From positions 11,191,001 through 11,255,000 of the forward strand of contig CM073907.1 in assembly GCA_037176705.1 (NCBI GenBank): a stretch of DNA of 64,000 nucleotides. Reading direction: 5' to 3'. Shown one piece after another: positions 1-11,819 of the stretch. A program made the position numbers and the translations under genes. Position 1 is the stretch's first letter. Each line of letters begins with the position of its first letter. The stretch is from Molossus alvarezi. Lineage: Eukaryota > Chordata > Mammalia > Chiroptera > Molossidae. Below the pieces are notes generated by a model. The model had not been told where the DNA came from. It worked only from the letters and a program-made list of their open reading frames with translations, and did no database searches.

Positions 1-539
1 GCAACTGTTTTCATTCAGGTCCTCTTTCTTCCCTATCTTACTTACCCTCTGTCTTAAATGGGTCCCCTGGAAAGAAGACCCCCAAACAAGGATTTTGGTG
101 TAGGGAATTTATTGGGAGGTGATCCCAGGAAGTACGGTTGAGGGAGTGGGGAAGCAAGACAGGGGAAGGGAGGAGACAATACAAAGTGTGCAAATAAATG
201 GATCACTCTTGAGGCGACTGGGGGTCAATCCACTTGGACTCCCCGCCCCTTCTGAGATATTTTTAGGGAGCATGAGGTGTGATGGAGCTGGGGTATTTAT
301 CCACTGACTTGAGCCCTCTTCTGGGACCAGAGTATGTCCTCAACAGAGACGGAGCCATCAGCATGTGTGGGGACAGTCTGGGGAGATCTTCAGGGAGGGG
401 GGTCTTCAGACAGCAATGAGTACACCTTGAGTGTCTCCTAACTGGTTGTCCTGTTCCAGTCTTGCAACCCCCTCCACCTCCAACTTCCGCCCCAAGCGAT
501 ACTTCTAAAATGCCTAACAGCTTAAAATCACCTGCTTAA

Positions 540-780
540 AATCACCAGTGGCTTCCCATTGCTTTCAGAAAAATCTAAATGTCCTCCCAACTACTCTTCA
601 GCTTCCCCTCCCCCCCCCCTTCCCAGCAAGTGAACCAGACTCCAGGCCCCGGGCACACTATATGGGCTGTGGTTCTCTCTTGAGCCACACCCCAAGGGTC
701 CTTGAACACAGCAGTTGCTCATAAATATTTAACAAACATTCATTCGATTGTCTGCTACATGCCAGGCACTGTACTAGACA
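540..780 (+). mobile_element. Ancient L2-like repeat fragment
   Basis: CCAGTGGCTTCCCATTGC and CAGTTGCTCATAAATATT resemble the L2 3' region. The neighbouring CATGCCAGGCACTGTACTAG is another motif common in old mammalian repeats. It is too diverged to classify firmly. Confidence 0.4.
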
Positions 781-1129
781 CTGCACATCAATTAAGGAGC
801 TCTTGTCTTCAAGGAGGGGACTGGAGAGACACACATAAAGGAATACTTATCTTCAAACTCAGACACTGTATTAGAGGAGGGTTCTTAGAGAAAGTGATGC
901 CTAAGTGGAGACCTGATGAATATAAAGGGGTTTATCCTGCAGACATAAGGAAGTAACTTGCGTGCAGAGAAACTTCTGTGATTTCCGAATGGGGATGGTG
1001 AGGTGCCTGGCAGGAACATGTGAAGGTGAGGGATGCCCGCCTCCTAGGGAGGGTGGGCTTTATTCTGCGGATCAAGATATAATAAAAGGGCCCTTGTTTC
1101 ATCCGTCCCAGGCTTTCTAGATTCACTGT

Positions 1130-1370
1130 GGATTGCGTCCTCTAAGGAGCCTTCCCTAATTTTCTCGCTTCCTTAGATTCTTACCATCTGGGCTCTCCTA
1201 GTACCCTAGGAAACCCCTCTGTGGTGGTCACAGGGTGGCTTGTGTTTTAGGGTGTATCTCCCCCCACGGCCTGCCGGCCTCTTTGAAGAACTGCTCTTCC
1301 TCACCTCAGTATTGCTGTACAGTGAGAGTCCCTTGAGCTCAGACACACCGAGTGCTCTAAAGAGGCCAGA
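1130..1370 (+). mobile_element. Ancient L2-like repeat fragment
   Basis: AGGAGCCTTCCCTAATTTTC and AGTCCCTTGAGCTCAGA resemble the L2 3' region. This is a low-identity match. Confidence 0.35.
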
Positions 1371-1597
1371 GAGAGTGGGAGAATGGACAGGTGCTGCTCC
1401 TTAGACGTAAAAGCAAACATAAGTGCTCGCACATGGTCTCTGTCACGCTGTGTGCTGGGAGTTGCTGAAGACGCCGGAGCCCAGGTATGTTTCGGTGGCT
1501 TGAACAGAGGCTGTGATGATACCCTAAAATTGGTGACTTTAATTACAAATAAGAGTGATCCTGTCTAGCTAATGGATTTAACTGTGCTCCAGAATCC

Positions 1598-1847
1598 TTT
1601 TTTTTTAAATCCTCATTCGAGGACATTTTTCCATTGTTTGTTCAGATAGAGTGGGAGAGAGAGTGAGAGTGAGAGAGAGAGAGAGACATCGACGTGAAAG
1701 GGACACATCGAGTGGCTGCCACCCGCATGACCCAACCAGGGCCGGGGACAAACTGCAACCAAGGTACATGCCCTTAGCGGGAACCGAACTCGGGTCTCTC
1801 CAGACCACAAGTCAACGCTCTAACCGCTGAGCCAAACCGGCCAGGGC
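1598..1847 (-). mobile_element. Ves SINE, type A
   Basis: The head reads GAGCCAAACCGGCCAGGGC on this strand, and the poly-T at the left is the A-tail. Target duplication is AGAATCC / AGAATTC. It carries a (GA)n expansion in the middle. Confidence 0.9.
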
Positions 1848-2799
1848 AGAATTCTTAAACTTACTCTTCCTTCCTTCCTTCTTACCACTCCCTGCAATTC
1901 TTCCACGGCTGCCTTGCTGCCCAGAGGGTGGTGGGGAGAGAGGTGCTCTCTTAGGTGATGGAAAGAAACACTCTTTTCATCTCTGCTTTGGCTGGACTCA
2001 CAGCCAAGTTCTCTGCCTGGCTTCCCGGAGTGACCCATCGCGTGTGAATGGGTAGGAGGTGGTCAATGTGAGCTGACTCTTCTGTGCCCCAAGAGAGTCA
2101 GCTTTTGCCAGGGTGGGAGATGGGGTGGGGCCATGAGAGGGTGAAAACCTCCTTTGGAACACTCTGTTCCTCTCCTTCCAGGGTGGGAATGAGGGAGTCA
2201 TTGCTCACTGTCCCCTTGCCTCAGATCCCAGGCTTTGATGGAGAAGTGTCACACTCCTGGAACAGGGAAGCTAAATCCAGCTGGGTTTACAGCTTCTGGC
2301 AGATTAAAAAAGCATGCGTTTCCACACGACTTGCTGAGTTACGCCCAATGTTAACGTGTTAAAAAAAAAAACACCCCTCCCTGCAGTCCCTGCTGCTGGC
2401 TTCTCTAAACACTGACATTGTGAGGCTCTGAGCAGCACTCCAAGCTTACTTTCCAGTGTCTGGTGTTTATGCGCCACTTCTGAGCTGGGTTTTCCCCCAA
2501 TGCATTGCCTCCTCCTCAAGGGAGGAAGCCTGCGAGCCTCCAGCTTCCTTAGTAACTTCCCAGTTCCTCTGCCCACAGCCTCTTGGAGTCTGCTCATAAG
2601 CTCTGGCTTTGTGTCCATTGCACAGGAGGTGAGCAGCGTGGCCTGAGACATGTGGCGGAGTTTGAGCAGCCTTTAGGACGCAAAGGCCTACAATGGCTCC
2701 CCTCCAAATGACCCCCCTCCAGAAAACAGTAAACCCCACAAAACAGAACAGCTGTCCCAAGCGCATCTTCTTCGCAGGGCTCTCAGAAAAGGCAGTATG

Positions 2800-2985
2800 C
2801 AGAGCCGTTAGTAGTTCAAGTCCTCAGAGCCCTCTTAAGCTCTGTGACCTCAAGAGGTTACTTGAGCGCTCTGCTTCTCTTTCCTCCTCTGCAAAATGGG
2901 AATAGAAACTGAATCTAGTTCAGGGCGATGTTGTAAGAAATAATGAGCTACTTGCGGCGCACAGTTGAGCGCTCAAGGCATACTG
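2800..2985 (+). mobile_element. MIR SINE
   Basis: The MIR core is recognisable: TGTGACCTCAAGAGGTTACTT, then TTCCTCCTCTGCAAAATGGG and GATGTTGTAAGAAATAATGAG. It lies just upstream of the CpG island. Confidence 0.75.
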
Positions 2986-3910
2986 GCTATGCCGATTAGT
3001 AATTAGCTATTAGTAATCTACAGATTAGGAAGTTGTGTCTCTCGCAGTACTTGGTGAGCTTGGCTGGCTGGTCCCAAAGGGGTGGCCGGCTTGCCAAGCC
3101 CCTTGAAGATCTGCTCTCTCCGGACCGGGTCCGAGCCGCCTAGGCGGGGGCCTGGGTGCCACTGTGATTGCTCAGTGAGGTTGACCTGGGGGCTGCACAG
3201 GTGCAGCCCTGACCACAGACAGGGCGTGGGCTCCTGCGCGGGAGCACGGGTCCGCAGAGGCCAAGCGTGCCGTATGGGGCACTGGCCCCGGCCGTGAGCC
3301 GGCAGGGGGCGTCTGGGCCGTCCAGAAGGATGCCGCCTGGCGTGGGACCTCGGGTTCTGCGAACTCTCGCCGGAGCCCAGGCCCCGCCCCCGCCCCGGGG
3401 AGCCCCTCCCCCTGGCGCCCCGGGTTGGCTGCCGCTCGCGGCCACGCGCAGCCATTTGCCCCGCGCCGCGTCACTTAGGCTGCTGGGGCTGGTCCGGGCG
3501 GTGGGGGCGGCGTGCGCGAAGCTGTCGGGCTACCCCGCCCTGGGAGACGCCCCAACCCTCATCAAGTGACCAGTGTCCCTCCCTGGTGAACACGGTCCTT
3601 CAGGGGAAAGCGAGCTCCGTCCCGCACCCGGCGCCAGACCGCCGTCATCTCCCTTCCTGTGCTGGCTGATGTGCCTCCTAACCCACCCGGAAAAACATAG
3701 TCCGCCCCTCTTGTCCTTGCAGTCGCGCTCGCTCCCAATCGCTGCGACTCCCGTGGCCCGCACCCGTGCCTTTCCCATTCCAAGCACTCCAGGCCCCGCC
3801 AAGGGGATCAGGCAGCTCGGAGAAGAGCGCTTAGGGGCGAAGCCAGACGGGGAGCCGGGGGAGAGGAAGGGAAAGGCGAGGCTGGCGGAGGGACACCGCG
3901 GGCCGCGTAG

Positions 3911-3922
3911 TGCGCATGCGCG
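3911..3922 (+). promoter_or_regulatory. NRF1 binding site
   Basis: TGCGCATGCGCG matches the NRF1 consensus YGCGCAYGCGCR at every position. It sits 40 bp upstream of the MEF2 site in the core promoter. NRF1 drives nuclear genes for the respiratory chain, and from memory it has been reported to control MEF2A transcription. The sequence match is seen directly; occupancy is inferred. Confidence 0.75.
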
Positions 3923-3961
3923 CGGGCAGGAACGAGTTCCGGTCTGGCCCGGGCCTGTCTC

Positions 3962-3971
3962 CTAAAAATAG
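3962..3971 (+). promoter_or_regulatory. MEF2 binding site in the MEF2A promoter
   Basis: CTAAAAATAG is a perfect match to the MEF2 consensus YTA(A/T)4TAR and is an AT-rich island inside otherwise GC-rich promoter DNA. It could serve as an autoregulatory site, as a TATA-like element setting transcription start some 25-30 bp downstream, or both. Confidence 0.65.
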
Positions 3972-3989
3972 CCCCGGTGTGGGGATCCG

Positions 3990-4105
3990 TGCGCGGATGT
4001 CCCGGCGAGTCCCGGGCTGAAGGAGGCGTCTCCGGGCGACGCGGGGCGCTGGTGGCGGGTCCCGGCTGCAGCGTGTGTGTGCCCGCCGGCTGCTCCGGAG
4101 ACGCG
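3990..4105 (+). other. MEF2A: Probable non-coding exon 1 of MEF2A (start approximate)
   Basis: The right edge is a good splice donor (GACGCG then GTGAGG, intron starting at 4106). The left edge is set only by its position 20-30 bp after the AT-rich MEF2/TATA-like box and may be wrong by tens of bases. No start codon here opens a frame that leads into the conserved MEF2A protein. The exon would splice to the acceptor at 44886, possibly by way of an additional UTR exon near 44.2 kb. Other first exons within the island are possible. Confidence 0.5.
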
Positions 4106-7100
4106 GTGAGGGCCTGCGGCGGTGGGGCTCGGTCCTGGGGGCCGGGCGTGTCAGAGGGGCGACCTCTGGACGAGGGGGCCGGGTAGGGGCTGAGGCACGC
4201 CGGGGCGGGATGCGGTGTGACCGGGGAGGGGAGCCCGCTGGCCGCGGGGACACCGGGACAGGGCGGCGTCCGGCTGGCAGGAGGCCGGGTCGCAGGCTCG
4301 CGGCGCTGGGGCGGGTGGGGTGCGGGTGGGCGGCCGGAGGGGGTCGAGTGGGCTCCGCACCGAGGGACGAGGCGCCCGAGGAGTGGGGGCGGGGTGCCCC
4401 GAGGGCGGGCCCGGGGACAGAGTGGTGTCGCCGGGCAGGGAGGGACTGGGCAGCTGGGACTGGGCCGGTGGAGCCTCCGGGGCGCGCTGGGCGCTGGGGC
4501 TGGGGGACAGCGGTGGACGTCACCGCTTGGAAAGTTGAAGGAGTTCCCTGGGCGCCCGGAGCCTTTGGGGTTCGGATCGCGGGATCGCGCGCTCCGAGGC
4601 GGGGGTCTCCCCGGAGGGGTTGACCCCCATGTGGGGGGCATTCCGCGCTGGGGTTGGACGCGGAGAAGTCCCCTCACTTCTGCTTTGGGGGAAGGTGGGT
4701 TTCCAGGGGCGGAACACTGAGGTCCGAACTCCCCGTGGGTGTCGTGTCAGCGGTGGGCGTCCGAGGGCCCGAGCGCACGCCCGGGGGGCGCGGGCCCGGG
4801 GCACCTGCGGGTGCAGACACCCGGCCCAGCCTGGAAACATCGCGGGGACCGAGGGGCCGAGGGCGGAACAGCCTGCTGCCCCCGACGCCCAAGCAGTTCC
4901 CGGGGCCGCGGGGACGGGCTTGCGTGATAGAAACTTTGCTTTTTTATTCCGTGTCATCCGTCTTGGCACAGCGAGAATTAAGTTAGTAGGTGACATCGTG
5001 CAAACAACTTTGGGAAGAGTGAACGTTTCTGAATTAGAAAAACATTTTAATTTTTCTCCCCCCTCCGTGAAAGTGCAGACTGGAAAAGTGTGATTCCTGA
5101 GATAACGTTAACGTGTGTTTCAGTGTACAATGCAGTTGGGATTCCAGTAATTGTGCTATCGGAGAGGCCTGCTGTGATGTGTTAACAATAGTATATGTAT
5201 TTGAAAACAAATATTGTCTGGGATTCTTCAAGTTATTATTATTATTTTTAACCGCAGCATGTTTCCCTCGTGTGTTGTATCATGTATTATTAGTACACGG
5301 AGAGAAGGTTCTCTAAAGCGCAATTAGGTGTACATTACACGAGAGTACTTTCCCTTTAAGAATCCAGCTGTGTTGTTTTGGCAACTGCCAAGTACTCCAA
5401 TTTGTCAGTTTTAAAATCTGTTACCTTGGCCGTAGTTGAACAGTCAGTCTGTGGAAAAGATAAACAAAATAGCTGTAAAAAAATTTTTAAAGCATAAATA
5501 TGGCATTTATTTTAAGAAATATGAATTGAGGGGTGGAGGGTAAAATAACTATTGTGCTATGGCTTTTGCATGTCCAATTTTTGGTTTTTGGTTTTTTTTG
5601 GGGGGGGGGTGTATATTTTTGGAGGGCTTAGTCTACTCATCTTTAACTGTATGGTAACTTTTGTTTTAGGAGAAAAGTAAAACAATGTTTTCACTAAGGT
5701 GGATGCCCATTTTAGTTAGACTTTATAGCAAATGTAATGAACATGTTGTTTGGCACAAGATATTGAGATTAGTTTGTTCTATGTGATGGTGTCCTGATTG
5801 ATTCTGGAGTCGCTGGCAGTTCTCACTGAGCATTGTTGTAAAAAGTTGTGTTAACGGTGGTAGGATAATCGAAGTATTCTGAAGAGCCAAAACTGGGATT
5901 TCAATACCATGTAGCTCAGTCTTTAACACTTTGTTTGCAAAATCGTTTCCAATAGATCTTAATTACTAAAGCGATCAATTTGTTGAAGTCACTTTGTGGA
6001 AGAAATAGTGATGTTCCTAAACAAATTTGCTCATCTGTTTTATTTCATCCACACTATTGTTACATGCGTGTTAAACTGTTTCTTTTTTTCATGTTGGAAC
6101 AAAGGTGATAAGATTATATTTAGCTCAAATTACTTTCCAGCAGAAGTTTTAAAAAAATTGTTAAGGGATGTAAGTGAGTGGTGGAGGTTGTTCAGTGGAA
6201 GGAAAATAGCTCATTGGGGCTCAGAAGTAATAAGTGTAATTTCACTGTGTTGAATTACGGTTTGAGAAGAACCTCCTTCCATTTTCTTGGAGTTTTTATT
6301 TATCCTTCATAGGTATGTGTGACAAAGATTTTTTTTTTTTTTTATAAATGCAATTGGAAATAATCTCTTCAAGATGTTGAGTTATTTGGAGTGGTTTATT
6401 TTTTCAAAACAATTGCATCATAGCTTTGCATTTTCCGTTTAGAATGTTGTGCAGGTTAATATTAATTTTATTAATATTCAAGCAGTAGCAACATCAGTCA
6501 TTAATTTAGTTACCAAGAGAGAAATAGTGAAGTGTATTCTGAGGGTGGTTAAGTAATTATGGAAATGTTTATTAGAACATGATTTTAAAGTTTGAGCTAT
6601 TTAATTACATCTTTAGTAGATTTGTGTTGTGGTTTACGAGGAGGACGCTGTAAACAAATTTGTTCCTGGGAAGTAGCATGCTGTCAGTCAGGTTTTGAAA
6701 AGCCTCCTTTTTTTTTTTTTCCTTTCTCTTGGCTGCTTTTATTCTGGCGAGAGGTCAAACAGCGATGATGGTCCTGGATTGCCTGTGGGCATGGTAATCA
6801 GACCATTCCCCCATTTTTGTTTTTTGAAGATGCACTCATGGAAGCTATGAATATTATAAAGTCGAGCTGGAATTTTCTTTTATCAGTGATGGGGCAATGA
6901 AAATACGGCTTTGTGGATTAAAAATGATCACTTGCTTTTTTCTAGATTAGAAAGAAAATCTGTGAACACACTTAGTAAATGAAGGAGTGCCCTCTCAATG
7001 CTTAAGTAGTTAGAGAAGTATAAATGTGGAAAATCATATCAATCTTTCGGTTAGAAAACCTCTAACAAAGGAACACTTGAACATGTGCTGATTTGCAAGT

Positions 7101-7114
7101 CCTCCTAAAGGAAG

Positions 7115-7290
7115 ACTTTCAGTTTGCCATCAGATCTTGGTTCAGATCTCAGCTCTGCTGCTGACAAAGTTATGCAACATTTCTACCCCTGAAGGAATCA
7201 CACTACCTGCCCCTTGGAATTGTTAGAATTAAATGAAGTAATGGTATGAGAGTTTCTAACACACTGCCTGCGGCTTAATGTACAAAAATG
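7115..7290 (+). mobile_element. MIR SINE
   Basis: The segment CAGATCTCAGCTCTGCTGC, then a CCTGCCCCTTGGAATTGTTAG stretch and AACACACTGCCTGCGG, follows MIR order. Confidence 0.6.
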
Positions 7291-7706
7291 CACATTGCCT
7301 AATCTCCCTTTATTCCTTCCTCCATACCTCCATCGCTTATATAGGTACTTTGTATAGTTACTTGTATGTGTAAAGTGTGACCAAAGGATTTTATATAGTG
7401 TATAAATTCAGGAGACTGCACATGTATTTGTTTGGGACGCGATATCCCAGCCTCTGAAATTCATTGTTAAAGTATACGTAAAATGTTTAGTTGGCTCTTC
7501 TACATTAGATTTTTCATCTGCCATCATTGTTTGAGTCTAACCTCCATAATTTCCCCAAATATTTTTTAAAAAATTGAGTTAAATATAAGTATTTTCCCTA
7601 CTCTTCAGTGAAATGTGTCCTTTAGGAATTAACTGTGTCTTCAAGAGACAGTAATTAAACTTTAAAATTAGAAAAATATTTTTATAACACAGCTGGAATA
7701 GGTATA

Positions 7707-7966
7707 ATTTTATTTATTTTATTTTTTGTTAATTCTTACCTGAGGATTTTTTTTCCATTGGTTTTTTTTTTTTTAGAGAGAGTGGAAGGGGGGGGCGGCA
7801 AGAGAGAAACATCCATGTGAGAGAGACACATCGATTGGTTCCCTTCCACACACGCCCGGACCAATCGAACCTGCAACCCAGGTACATGCCCTTGACTGGG
7901 AATTAAACCTGGGACCCCTTGGTGCACAGGCTGGCACTCTCACCATTGGGTTACACCGGCCAGGGC
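7707..7966 (-). mobile_element. Ves SINE, type A, first of a same-site pair
   Basis: This full-length but diverged copy ends in ACACCGGCCAGGGC. It is flanked by TGGAATAGGTATA on both sides. The same target sequence appears a third time after the next SINE. Confidence 0.88.
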
Positions 7967-7980
7967 TGGAATAGGTATAT

Positions 7981-8323
7981 TTTATTTTATTTTTTTGTAC
8001 TCTTCACCTGAGGATATTTTTCTACTTCTCATCAGATAAAGGGAGAGAGAGAGGGAGGGAAGGAGAGGGAGGGAGGGAAGGAGAGGGAGGGAGGGAAGGA
8101 GAGGGAGAGAGGGAGAGAGGGAGGGAGGGAAGGAGAGAGGGAGAGAGTGAATCAGAGAGAAATATCCATGTTATAGAAGCCACATTGCCTGGTTGCCTCC
8201 TGCATGACCCCACCAGGGCAGGGGACAAACTGCAACAGAGGCACGTACCCTTGACTGGAATTGAACCTGTGACTTTTTAGTCCATGGGCCGATGCTCTAA
8301 CCGCTGAGGCAAACCAGCCAGGG
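7981..8323 (-). mobile_element. Ves SINE, type A, second of a same-site pair, with GGGA expansion
   Basis: It follows directly after the second copy of the target sequence TGGAATAGGTATATTTT and is followed by a third copy (TGAAATAGGTATATTTT). Its internal pyrimidine tract has expanded into about 110 bp of (GGGA/GAGA)n at roughly 8040-8150, making it longer than its relatives. Confidence 0.88.
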
Positions 8324-8364
8324 TGAAATAGGTATATTTTAAAAATAGCTTTAGTAGGTGTCTA

Positions 8365-8720
8365 CAGGGTGGGGCAAAACGAGGTTTTCAGTTGTGAGTC
8401 TGAGAAGCAGTTTATTATTTAAAAATTTTTTAAAAACATCTTTTCTTTATTGATTTTTAGAGATAGAGGAAGGGAGAGGGAGAGAGAAATACAAACATTG
8501 ATGAGAGAAAACATCGATTGGTTGCCTCCTGACTGCCCCACGCTGGGGATTGGGCCCACAACCTGGGCATGTGTCCTGACTGGGAATCCAACTGTCGACC
8601 TCTTTGTGCATGGGTCCACGCTCAACCACTGAGTCACACTGGCTGGGCTATTATCTTATTATTTATTAATTGTATTGTTTTCTGTATGAATAACTGTAAA
8701 TCTACTTTTGCTCCACCCTG
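8365..8720. mobile_element. Mariner-type MITE interrupted by a SINE
   Basis: The left end CAGGGTGGGGCAAAAC and right end TTTTGCTCCACCCTG are inverted repeats, each bordered by TA, the Tc1/mariner target duplication. Without the nested SINE the element is about 125 bp, the same as four other copies in this window. It has no coding capacity. Confidence 0.85.
8419..8648 (-). mobile_element. SINE, type B, nested in the MITE
   Basis: It begins with the A-tail side (TTTATTGATTTTTAGAGA) and ends CACACTGGCTGGGCT. It is flanked by repeats of TTATTATTTA-like MITE sequence, so it is younger than the MITE. Confidence 0.88.
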
Positions 8721-9689
8721 TATAATCTTTTTATACTTCATTTTACCTGCTTTGTGGAACTAAATGATTTTATCTGTGTACTCCATAATATATGGACTTG
8801 TGTCCAGTTTATTATAATTGCATGTAAACCCATGTAAAGTCTCATAGCACCTGATGTCTTTGACACATAGTTAATAAATACTATATTTTAATATACATTT
8901 TTATTTACTGATTTTAATCATTATTTGTATTTACTGAATTTAATCGGTATTTATTGAACTTAATATTTTAGTTAATATCCAGTTGTCTTAGTAATCACTT
9001 GAGATGAAATCATAAGCATATAAGTTAAAAAATTAGCTGGTTTCTGAGGTGGAATGCCAATATTTGAACACTGGTGTGTGACAGCAGGTAACTTACTTCT
9101 TGAGTTGAATAATTGATGGTGCTGAAAGCCAGAGGAATTGTTAACATGCGTGAAAAACACACTAGTCAATCAGACTACTAATAAACATCAACCACGGCAC
9201 ATCTTTTTATGGTTGTCTTGAACCAATATTTTATTTTTTTCTTATACAAAAATATAAACTTTAGTTTATGAACTTAAAAAAAAATCCAACCATCAATAAA
9301 GTTATGTTTTGAGAAATATTTTGGTAGTGGGTGGTAAATTTATACTGCATGAGCTGGACCATTTGACCAGGTTATTTTTGTTACCAGCAGCATGCTTATG
9401 CAGGTTGACTTGGATTAGTTTGAGTTATGATTTGTGACCCTTGGAAAAAGGGGTCCTTTTCATTTAACCTGGGAAGGTAACTGTTGGCTTATTAAAACAA
9501 GGTGCTCTTGCATTGACTAGCCCTGTGTTTGCTTGTCTCACCTCTTATTCCCACCCCTAACAATCCATCTTTTGCTTAGAGATGGACGTTATAGTTCTAA
9601 AATGCAGATCTAAGTGCCATTCTTCTTTGAAGAAAAAATCTGAAGGCTTAGAAAGTCAGTAGAGAGGCAGTCATTTAAGGCGTAAGAGA

Positions 9690-9890
9690 TCGGCCTCTAA
9701 AGTCATACTGCCTTAGTTAGAATATCCCCTCTAGTACTTTGTGTTCTTTGGCAAGCTCGCAGTCTTCTTGCAGCTCAGTGTATAAAATAGTGATTATAAT
9801 ATTACCTACTTCATAGGGTTGTGGAGAGGGTGAAATGAGCTGTGGATTGTAAGGGCTTTAGCACAGTGCTTGGTACCTAACGCAGTGATT
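9690..9890 (+). mobile_element. MIR SINE
   Basis: It ends with CTACTTCATAGGGTTGTGG, GAGGGTGAAATGAGCTGTGG and AGCACAGTGCTTGGTAC, the typical MIR 3' half. Confidence 0.7.
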
Positions 9891-10309
9891 TTTGTTCCCT
9901 ACCAGTACTAGCGTTGCTACTACTGCTGTCGCTATTGTTTTAGTCGTGGTTCACTTCAGCATAGGATTCTGTCCTATCTTCCCAGGGTCATTGTCAGCCA
10001 CGACCCTTCAGTTTCTCCGACCCAGTTAAGGCCAGCTGTTGATGAATGCTGATGCTGACCACTTTAATTTTTCTAGCCTAGAATTTTTTCTCAGTTTGAT
10101 ATCCACTTGGAAATCGAGTTGGAATTTCAGACATATTAGCCATGTGACTAAAATACAGCTAGCTATTCCTCTCCGCCAGCCCTCTTCCTCCCTCCAGCCC
10201 CCCCTCTGTCTGTGCCGGCTCGCTCGCTCTCTCTCTCGCAGGGACTGGCAGTGCCCGAGCGACAGCCGAGGGTATCTTTCTGGATTCATTTCTTCCCTCT
10301 CAACCTGAG

Positions 10310-11030
10310 TCCAGTCACACTTCTGTGGTGCCTTCGAATCCACCTCGAGCCGCCCGCCCCTTGGTCCTCACTGCGGCCTCTTGATTTCAGGGCCTCGTTC
10401 TCTCGCGTTCACTCCCGCAGCAGCCTCCTCACGGGGCTTCTAGCTGCTTTTCTTGCTCTTCAAAGCTTTTCTCACACAGCGGCTCTGGGCATGATGTTAA
10501 GAGCTAAATCCTGTCATTTCTCTGCTCCGACCCTGCCAGTGGCTTCCCGTCCCTCTCGAAGTAACCTGGTACTCCCTCCCAAGCCCAAGTGGCCCGAATG
10601 ATCTGCTCCTCCTGTGTCTTCCTCTCGTCACTCTCCCCTCATTATCGGGTGCCCGCCACACGGACCCTGCAGTGTTCTTTAATCTCTCTGTCCTTATTTT
10701 AGGGTCCTTTTCACCTTTTGTCATAACTGCTTGAGATGCTCTTCATAAGACGGGTCTGACTAAACCCTTTTCACTGCGTCACTGAGACCATCCTGTGTAA
10801 TGTTGCACTTCATCAGTTACTGTCTCACACATCTTGTTTATTTCCTTTAAGACACTTATTGTAATGTATACATATCTTGTTTGTTTCGTTATTGCTTCTT
10901 TATGGTCTTTCTCCGTTACCTGAGTAGAAGCTCCGTGAAGGCAGGGCCCTCATCTGTCTCGCTGGTGGCTGTCTCCAGGCATTAGCACACTGCCTGGCTC
11001 TTGGGAACAGCAAATATTTGAATGAGGGCT
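10310..11030 (+). mobile_element. L2 LINE 3' end
   Basis: It contains the L2 landmarks in order: CAGTGGCTTCCCGTC, GCTCCGTGAAGGCAGGG and TTAGCACACTGCCTGGC. These are diverged as expected for this very old family. Confidence 0.65.
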
Positions 11031-11094
11031 TCTGTATCTTTTGTTCATGTTTTTGCGAGGAATTGGTCCGTTCCTTTGCTTATATACCTATTAT

Positions 11095-11345
11095 ATTATT
11101 TATTCTTGAAGTTGTAGCTCAAATGTCATCTGTGCTACCAATTTTAATCTCTCTAGACAAAGTTTTTCTCCCTTGCTGTTGACATACACACACTGTTTAT
11201 AGAATAAATACCATTTTATAATATTTGGATAATTGTAATTGATGTCATTGTCTGCTAGGCTGTCCTACATCAAAGACTGTGTGCCCGGTGCCTTCCAGTC
11301 TATTATGGTGTATAGTGGATGCTCAGTAAATGTCGAAGTTCTCTT
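11095..11345 (+). mobile_element. L2 LINE 3' fragment
   Basis: AGCTCAAATGTCATCTGTGC and the terminal GGATGCTCAGTAAATG follow the L2 3' end. It is a second, shorter copy next to the larger L2 fragment. Confidence 0.5.
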
Positions 11346-11819
11346 AATCAATTAAAATGACCAGCCACAAATTAGTTTTCCCAGGCTGCCTTTAAAATTA
11401 TAAAGGTATTTTCCAGACTGTAAAATACCACCTTATGAGTTTGTATACATACATACTGTCATCTGCATTTTGGGTCAAGGCGATAATCTCAGAGCTGGGG
11501 GGCACAAGGGCCATTTGCTGATGCTCCCTTTGCCTTCCCGCTGGGCCGTGAGCAGCCGCCTTGCTGGGGGCCGTATTTCCAGTTTGAAATACCTGTCCCT
11601 GTAAAACAGTGCGAGAAAGTGTAGTTATTAGTTGCTCCTTACTAACCAACATCCCCTCCATTTTTTCCCTTCAGCTTATCCATCTAATTTTGTTTTATTT
11701 CAGAAAGACCAGGGGGAGGGGACTCTGCAATTTAACACAGTATACATGAAGTACAATACTATATTGCTAACAGATTTGCAAAGAGCTTTTGTGGCCAACA
11801 TTAGGAGCCTAACCACTTT

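Larger units (their letters stand above)
1..3089. other. Intergenic DNA upstream of MEF2A
   Basis: No exon or gene was recognised. It holds L2-like fragments, one Ves SINE and a MIR. The rest (for example 1-530 and 1850-2790) shows nothing I can name. Confidence 0.5.
3090..4930 (+). promoter_or_regulatory. MEF2A: CpG-island promoter region of MEF2A
   Basis: About 1.8 kb of very GC- and CpG-rich DNA lies between AT-rich flanks. It contains GC boxes (the run around 3381-3400 and many GGGGCGGG-like strings), no canonical TATA box, an NRF1 site, an ETS-like CCGGAAC (reverse strand, about 3937-3943), a MEF2 site and a CRE-like GGACGTCAC near 4515. This is the usual look of a housekeeping-type promoter, and it precedes the MEF2A coding exons on the same strand. 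Long open frames inside it, on both strands, are a by-product of GC richness and lack conserved protein features. The exact transcription start cannot be read from sequence alone, and more than one start is likely. Confidence 0.85.

Noticed and set aside
3808..4677. Long open frames on both strands, up to 289 codons, in the GC-rich region
   Set aside because: They overlap each other in several frames, are rich in P, G, R and A only, and lie across a CpG-island promoter and a splice donor. No domain is recognisable.
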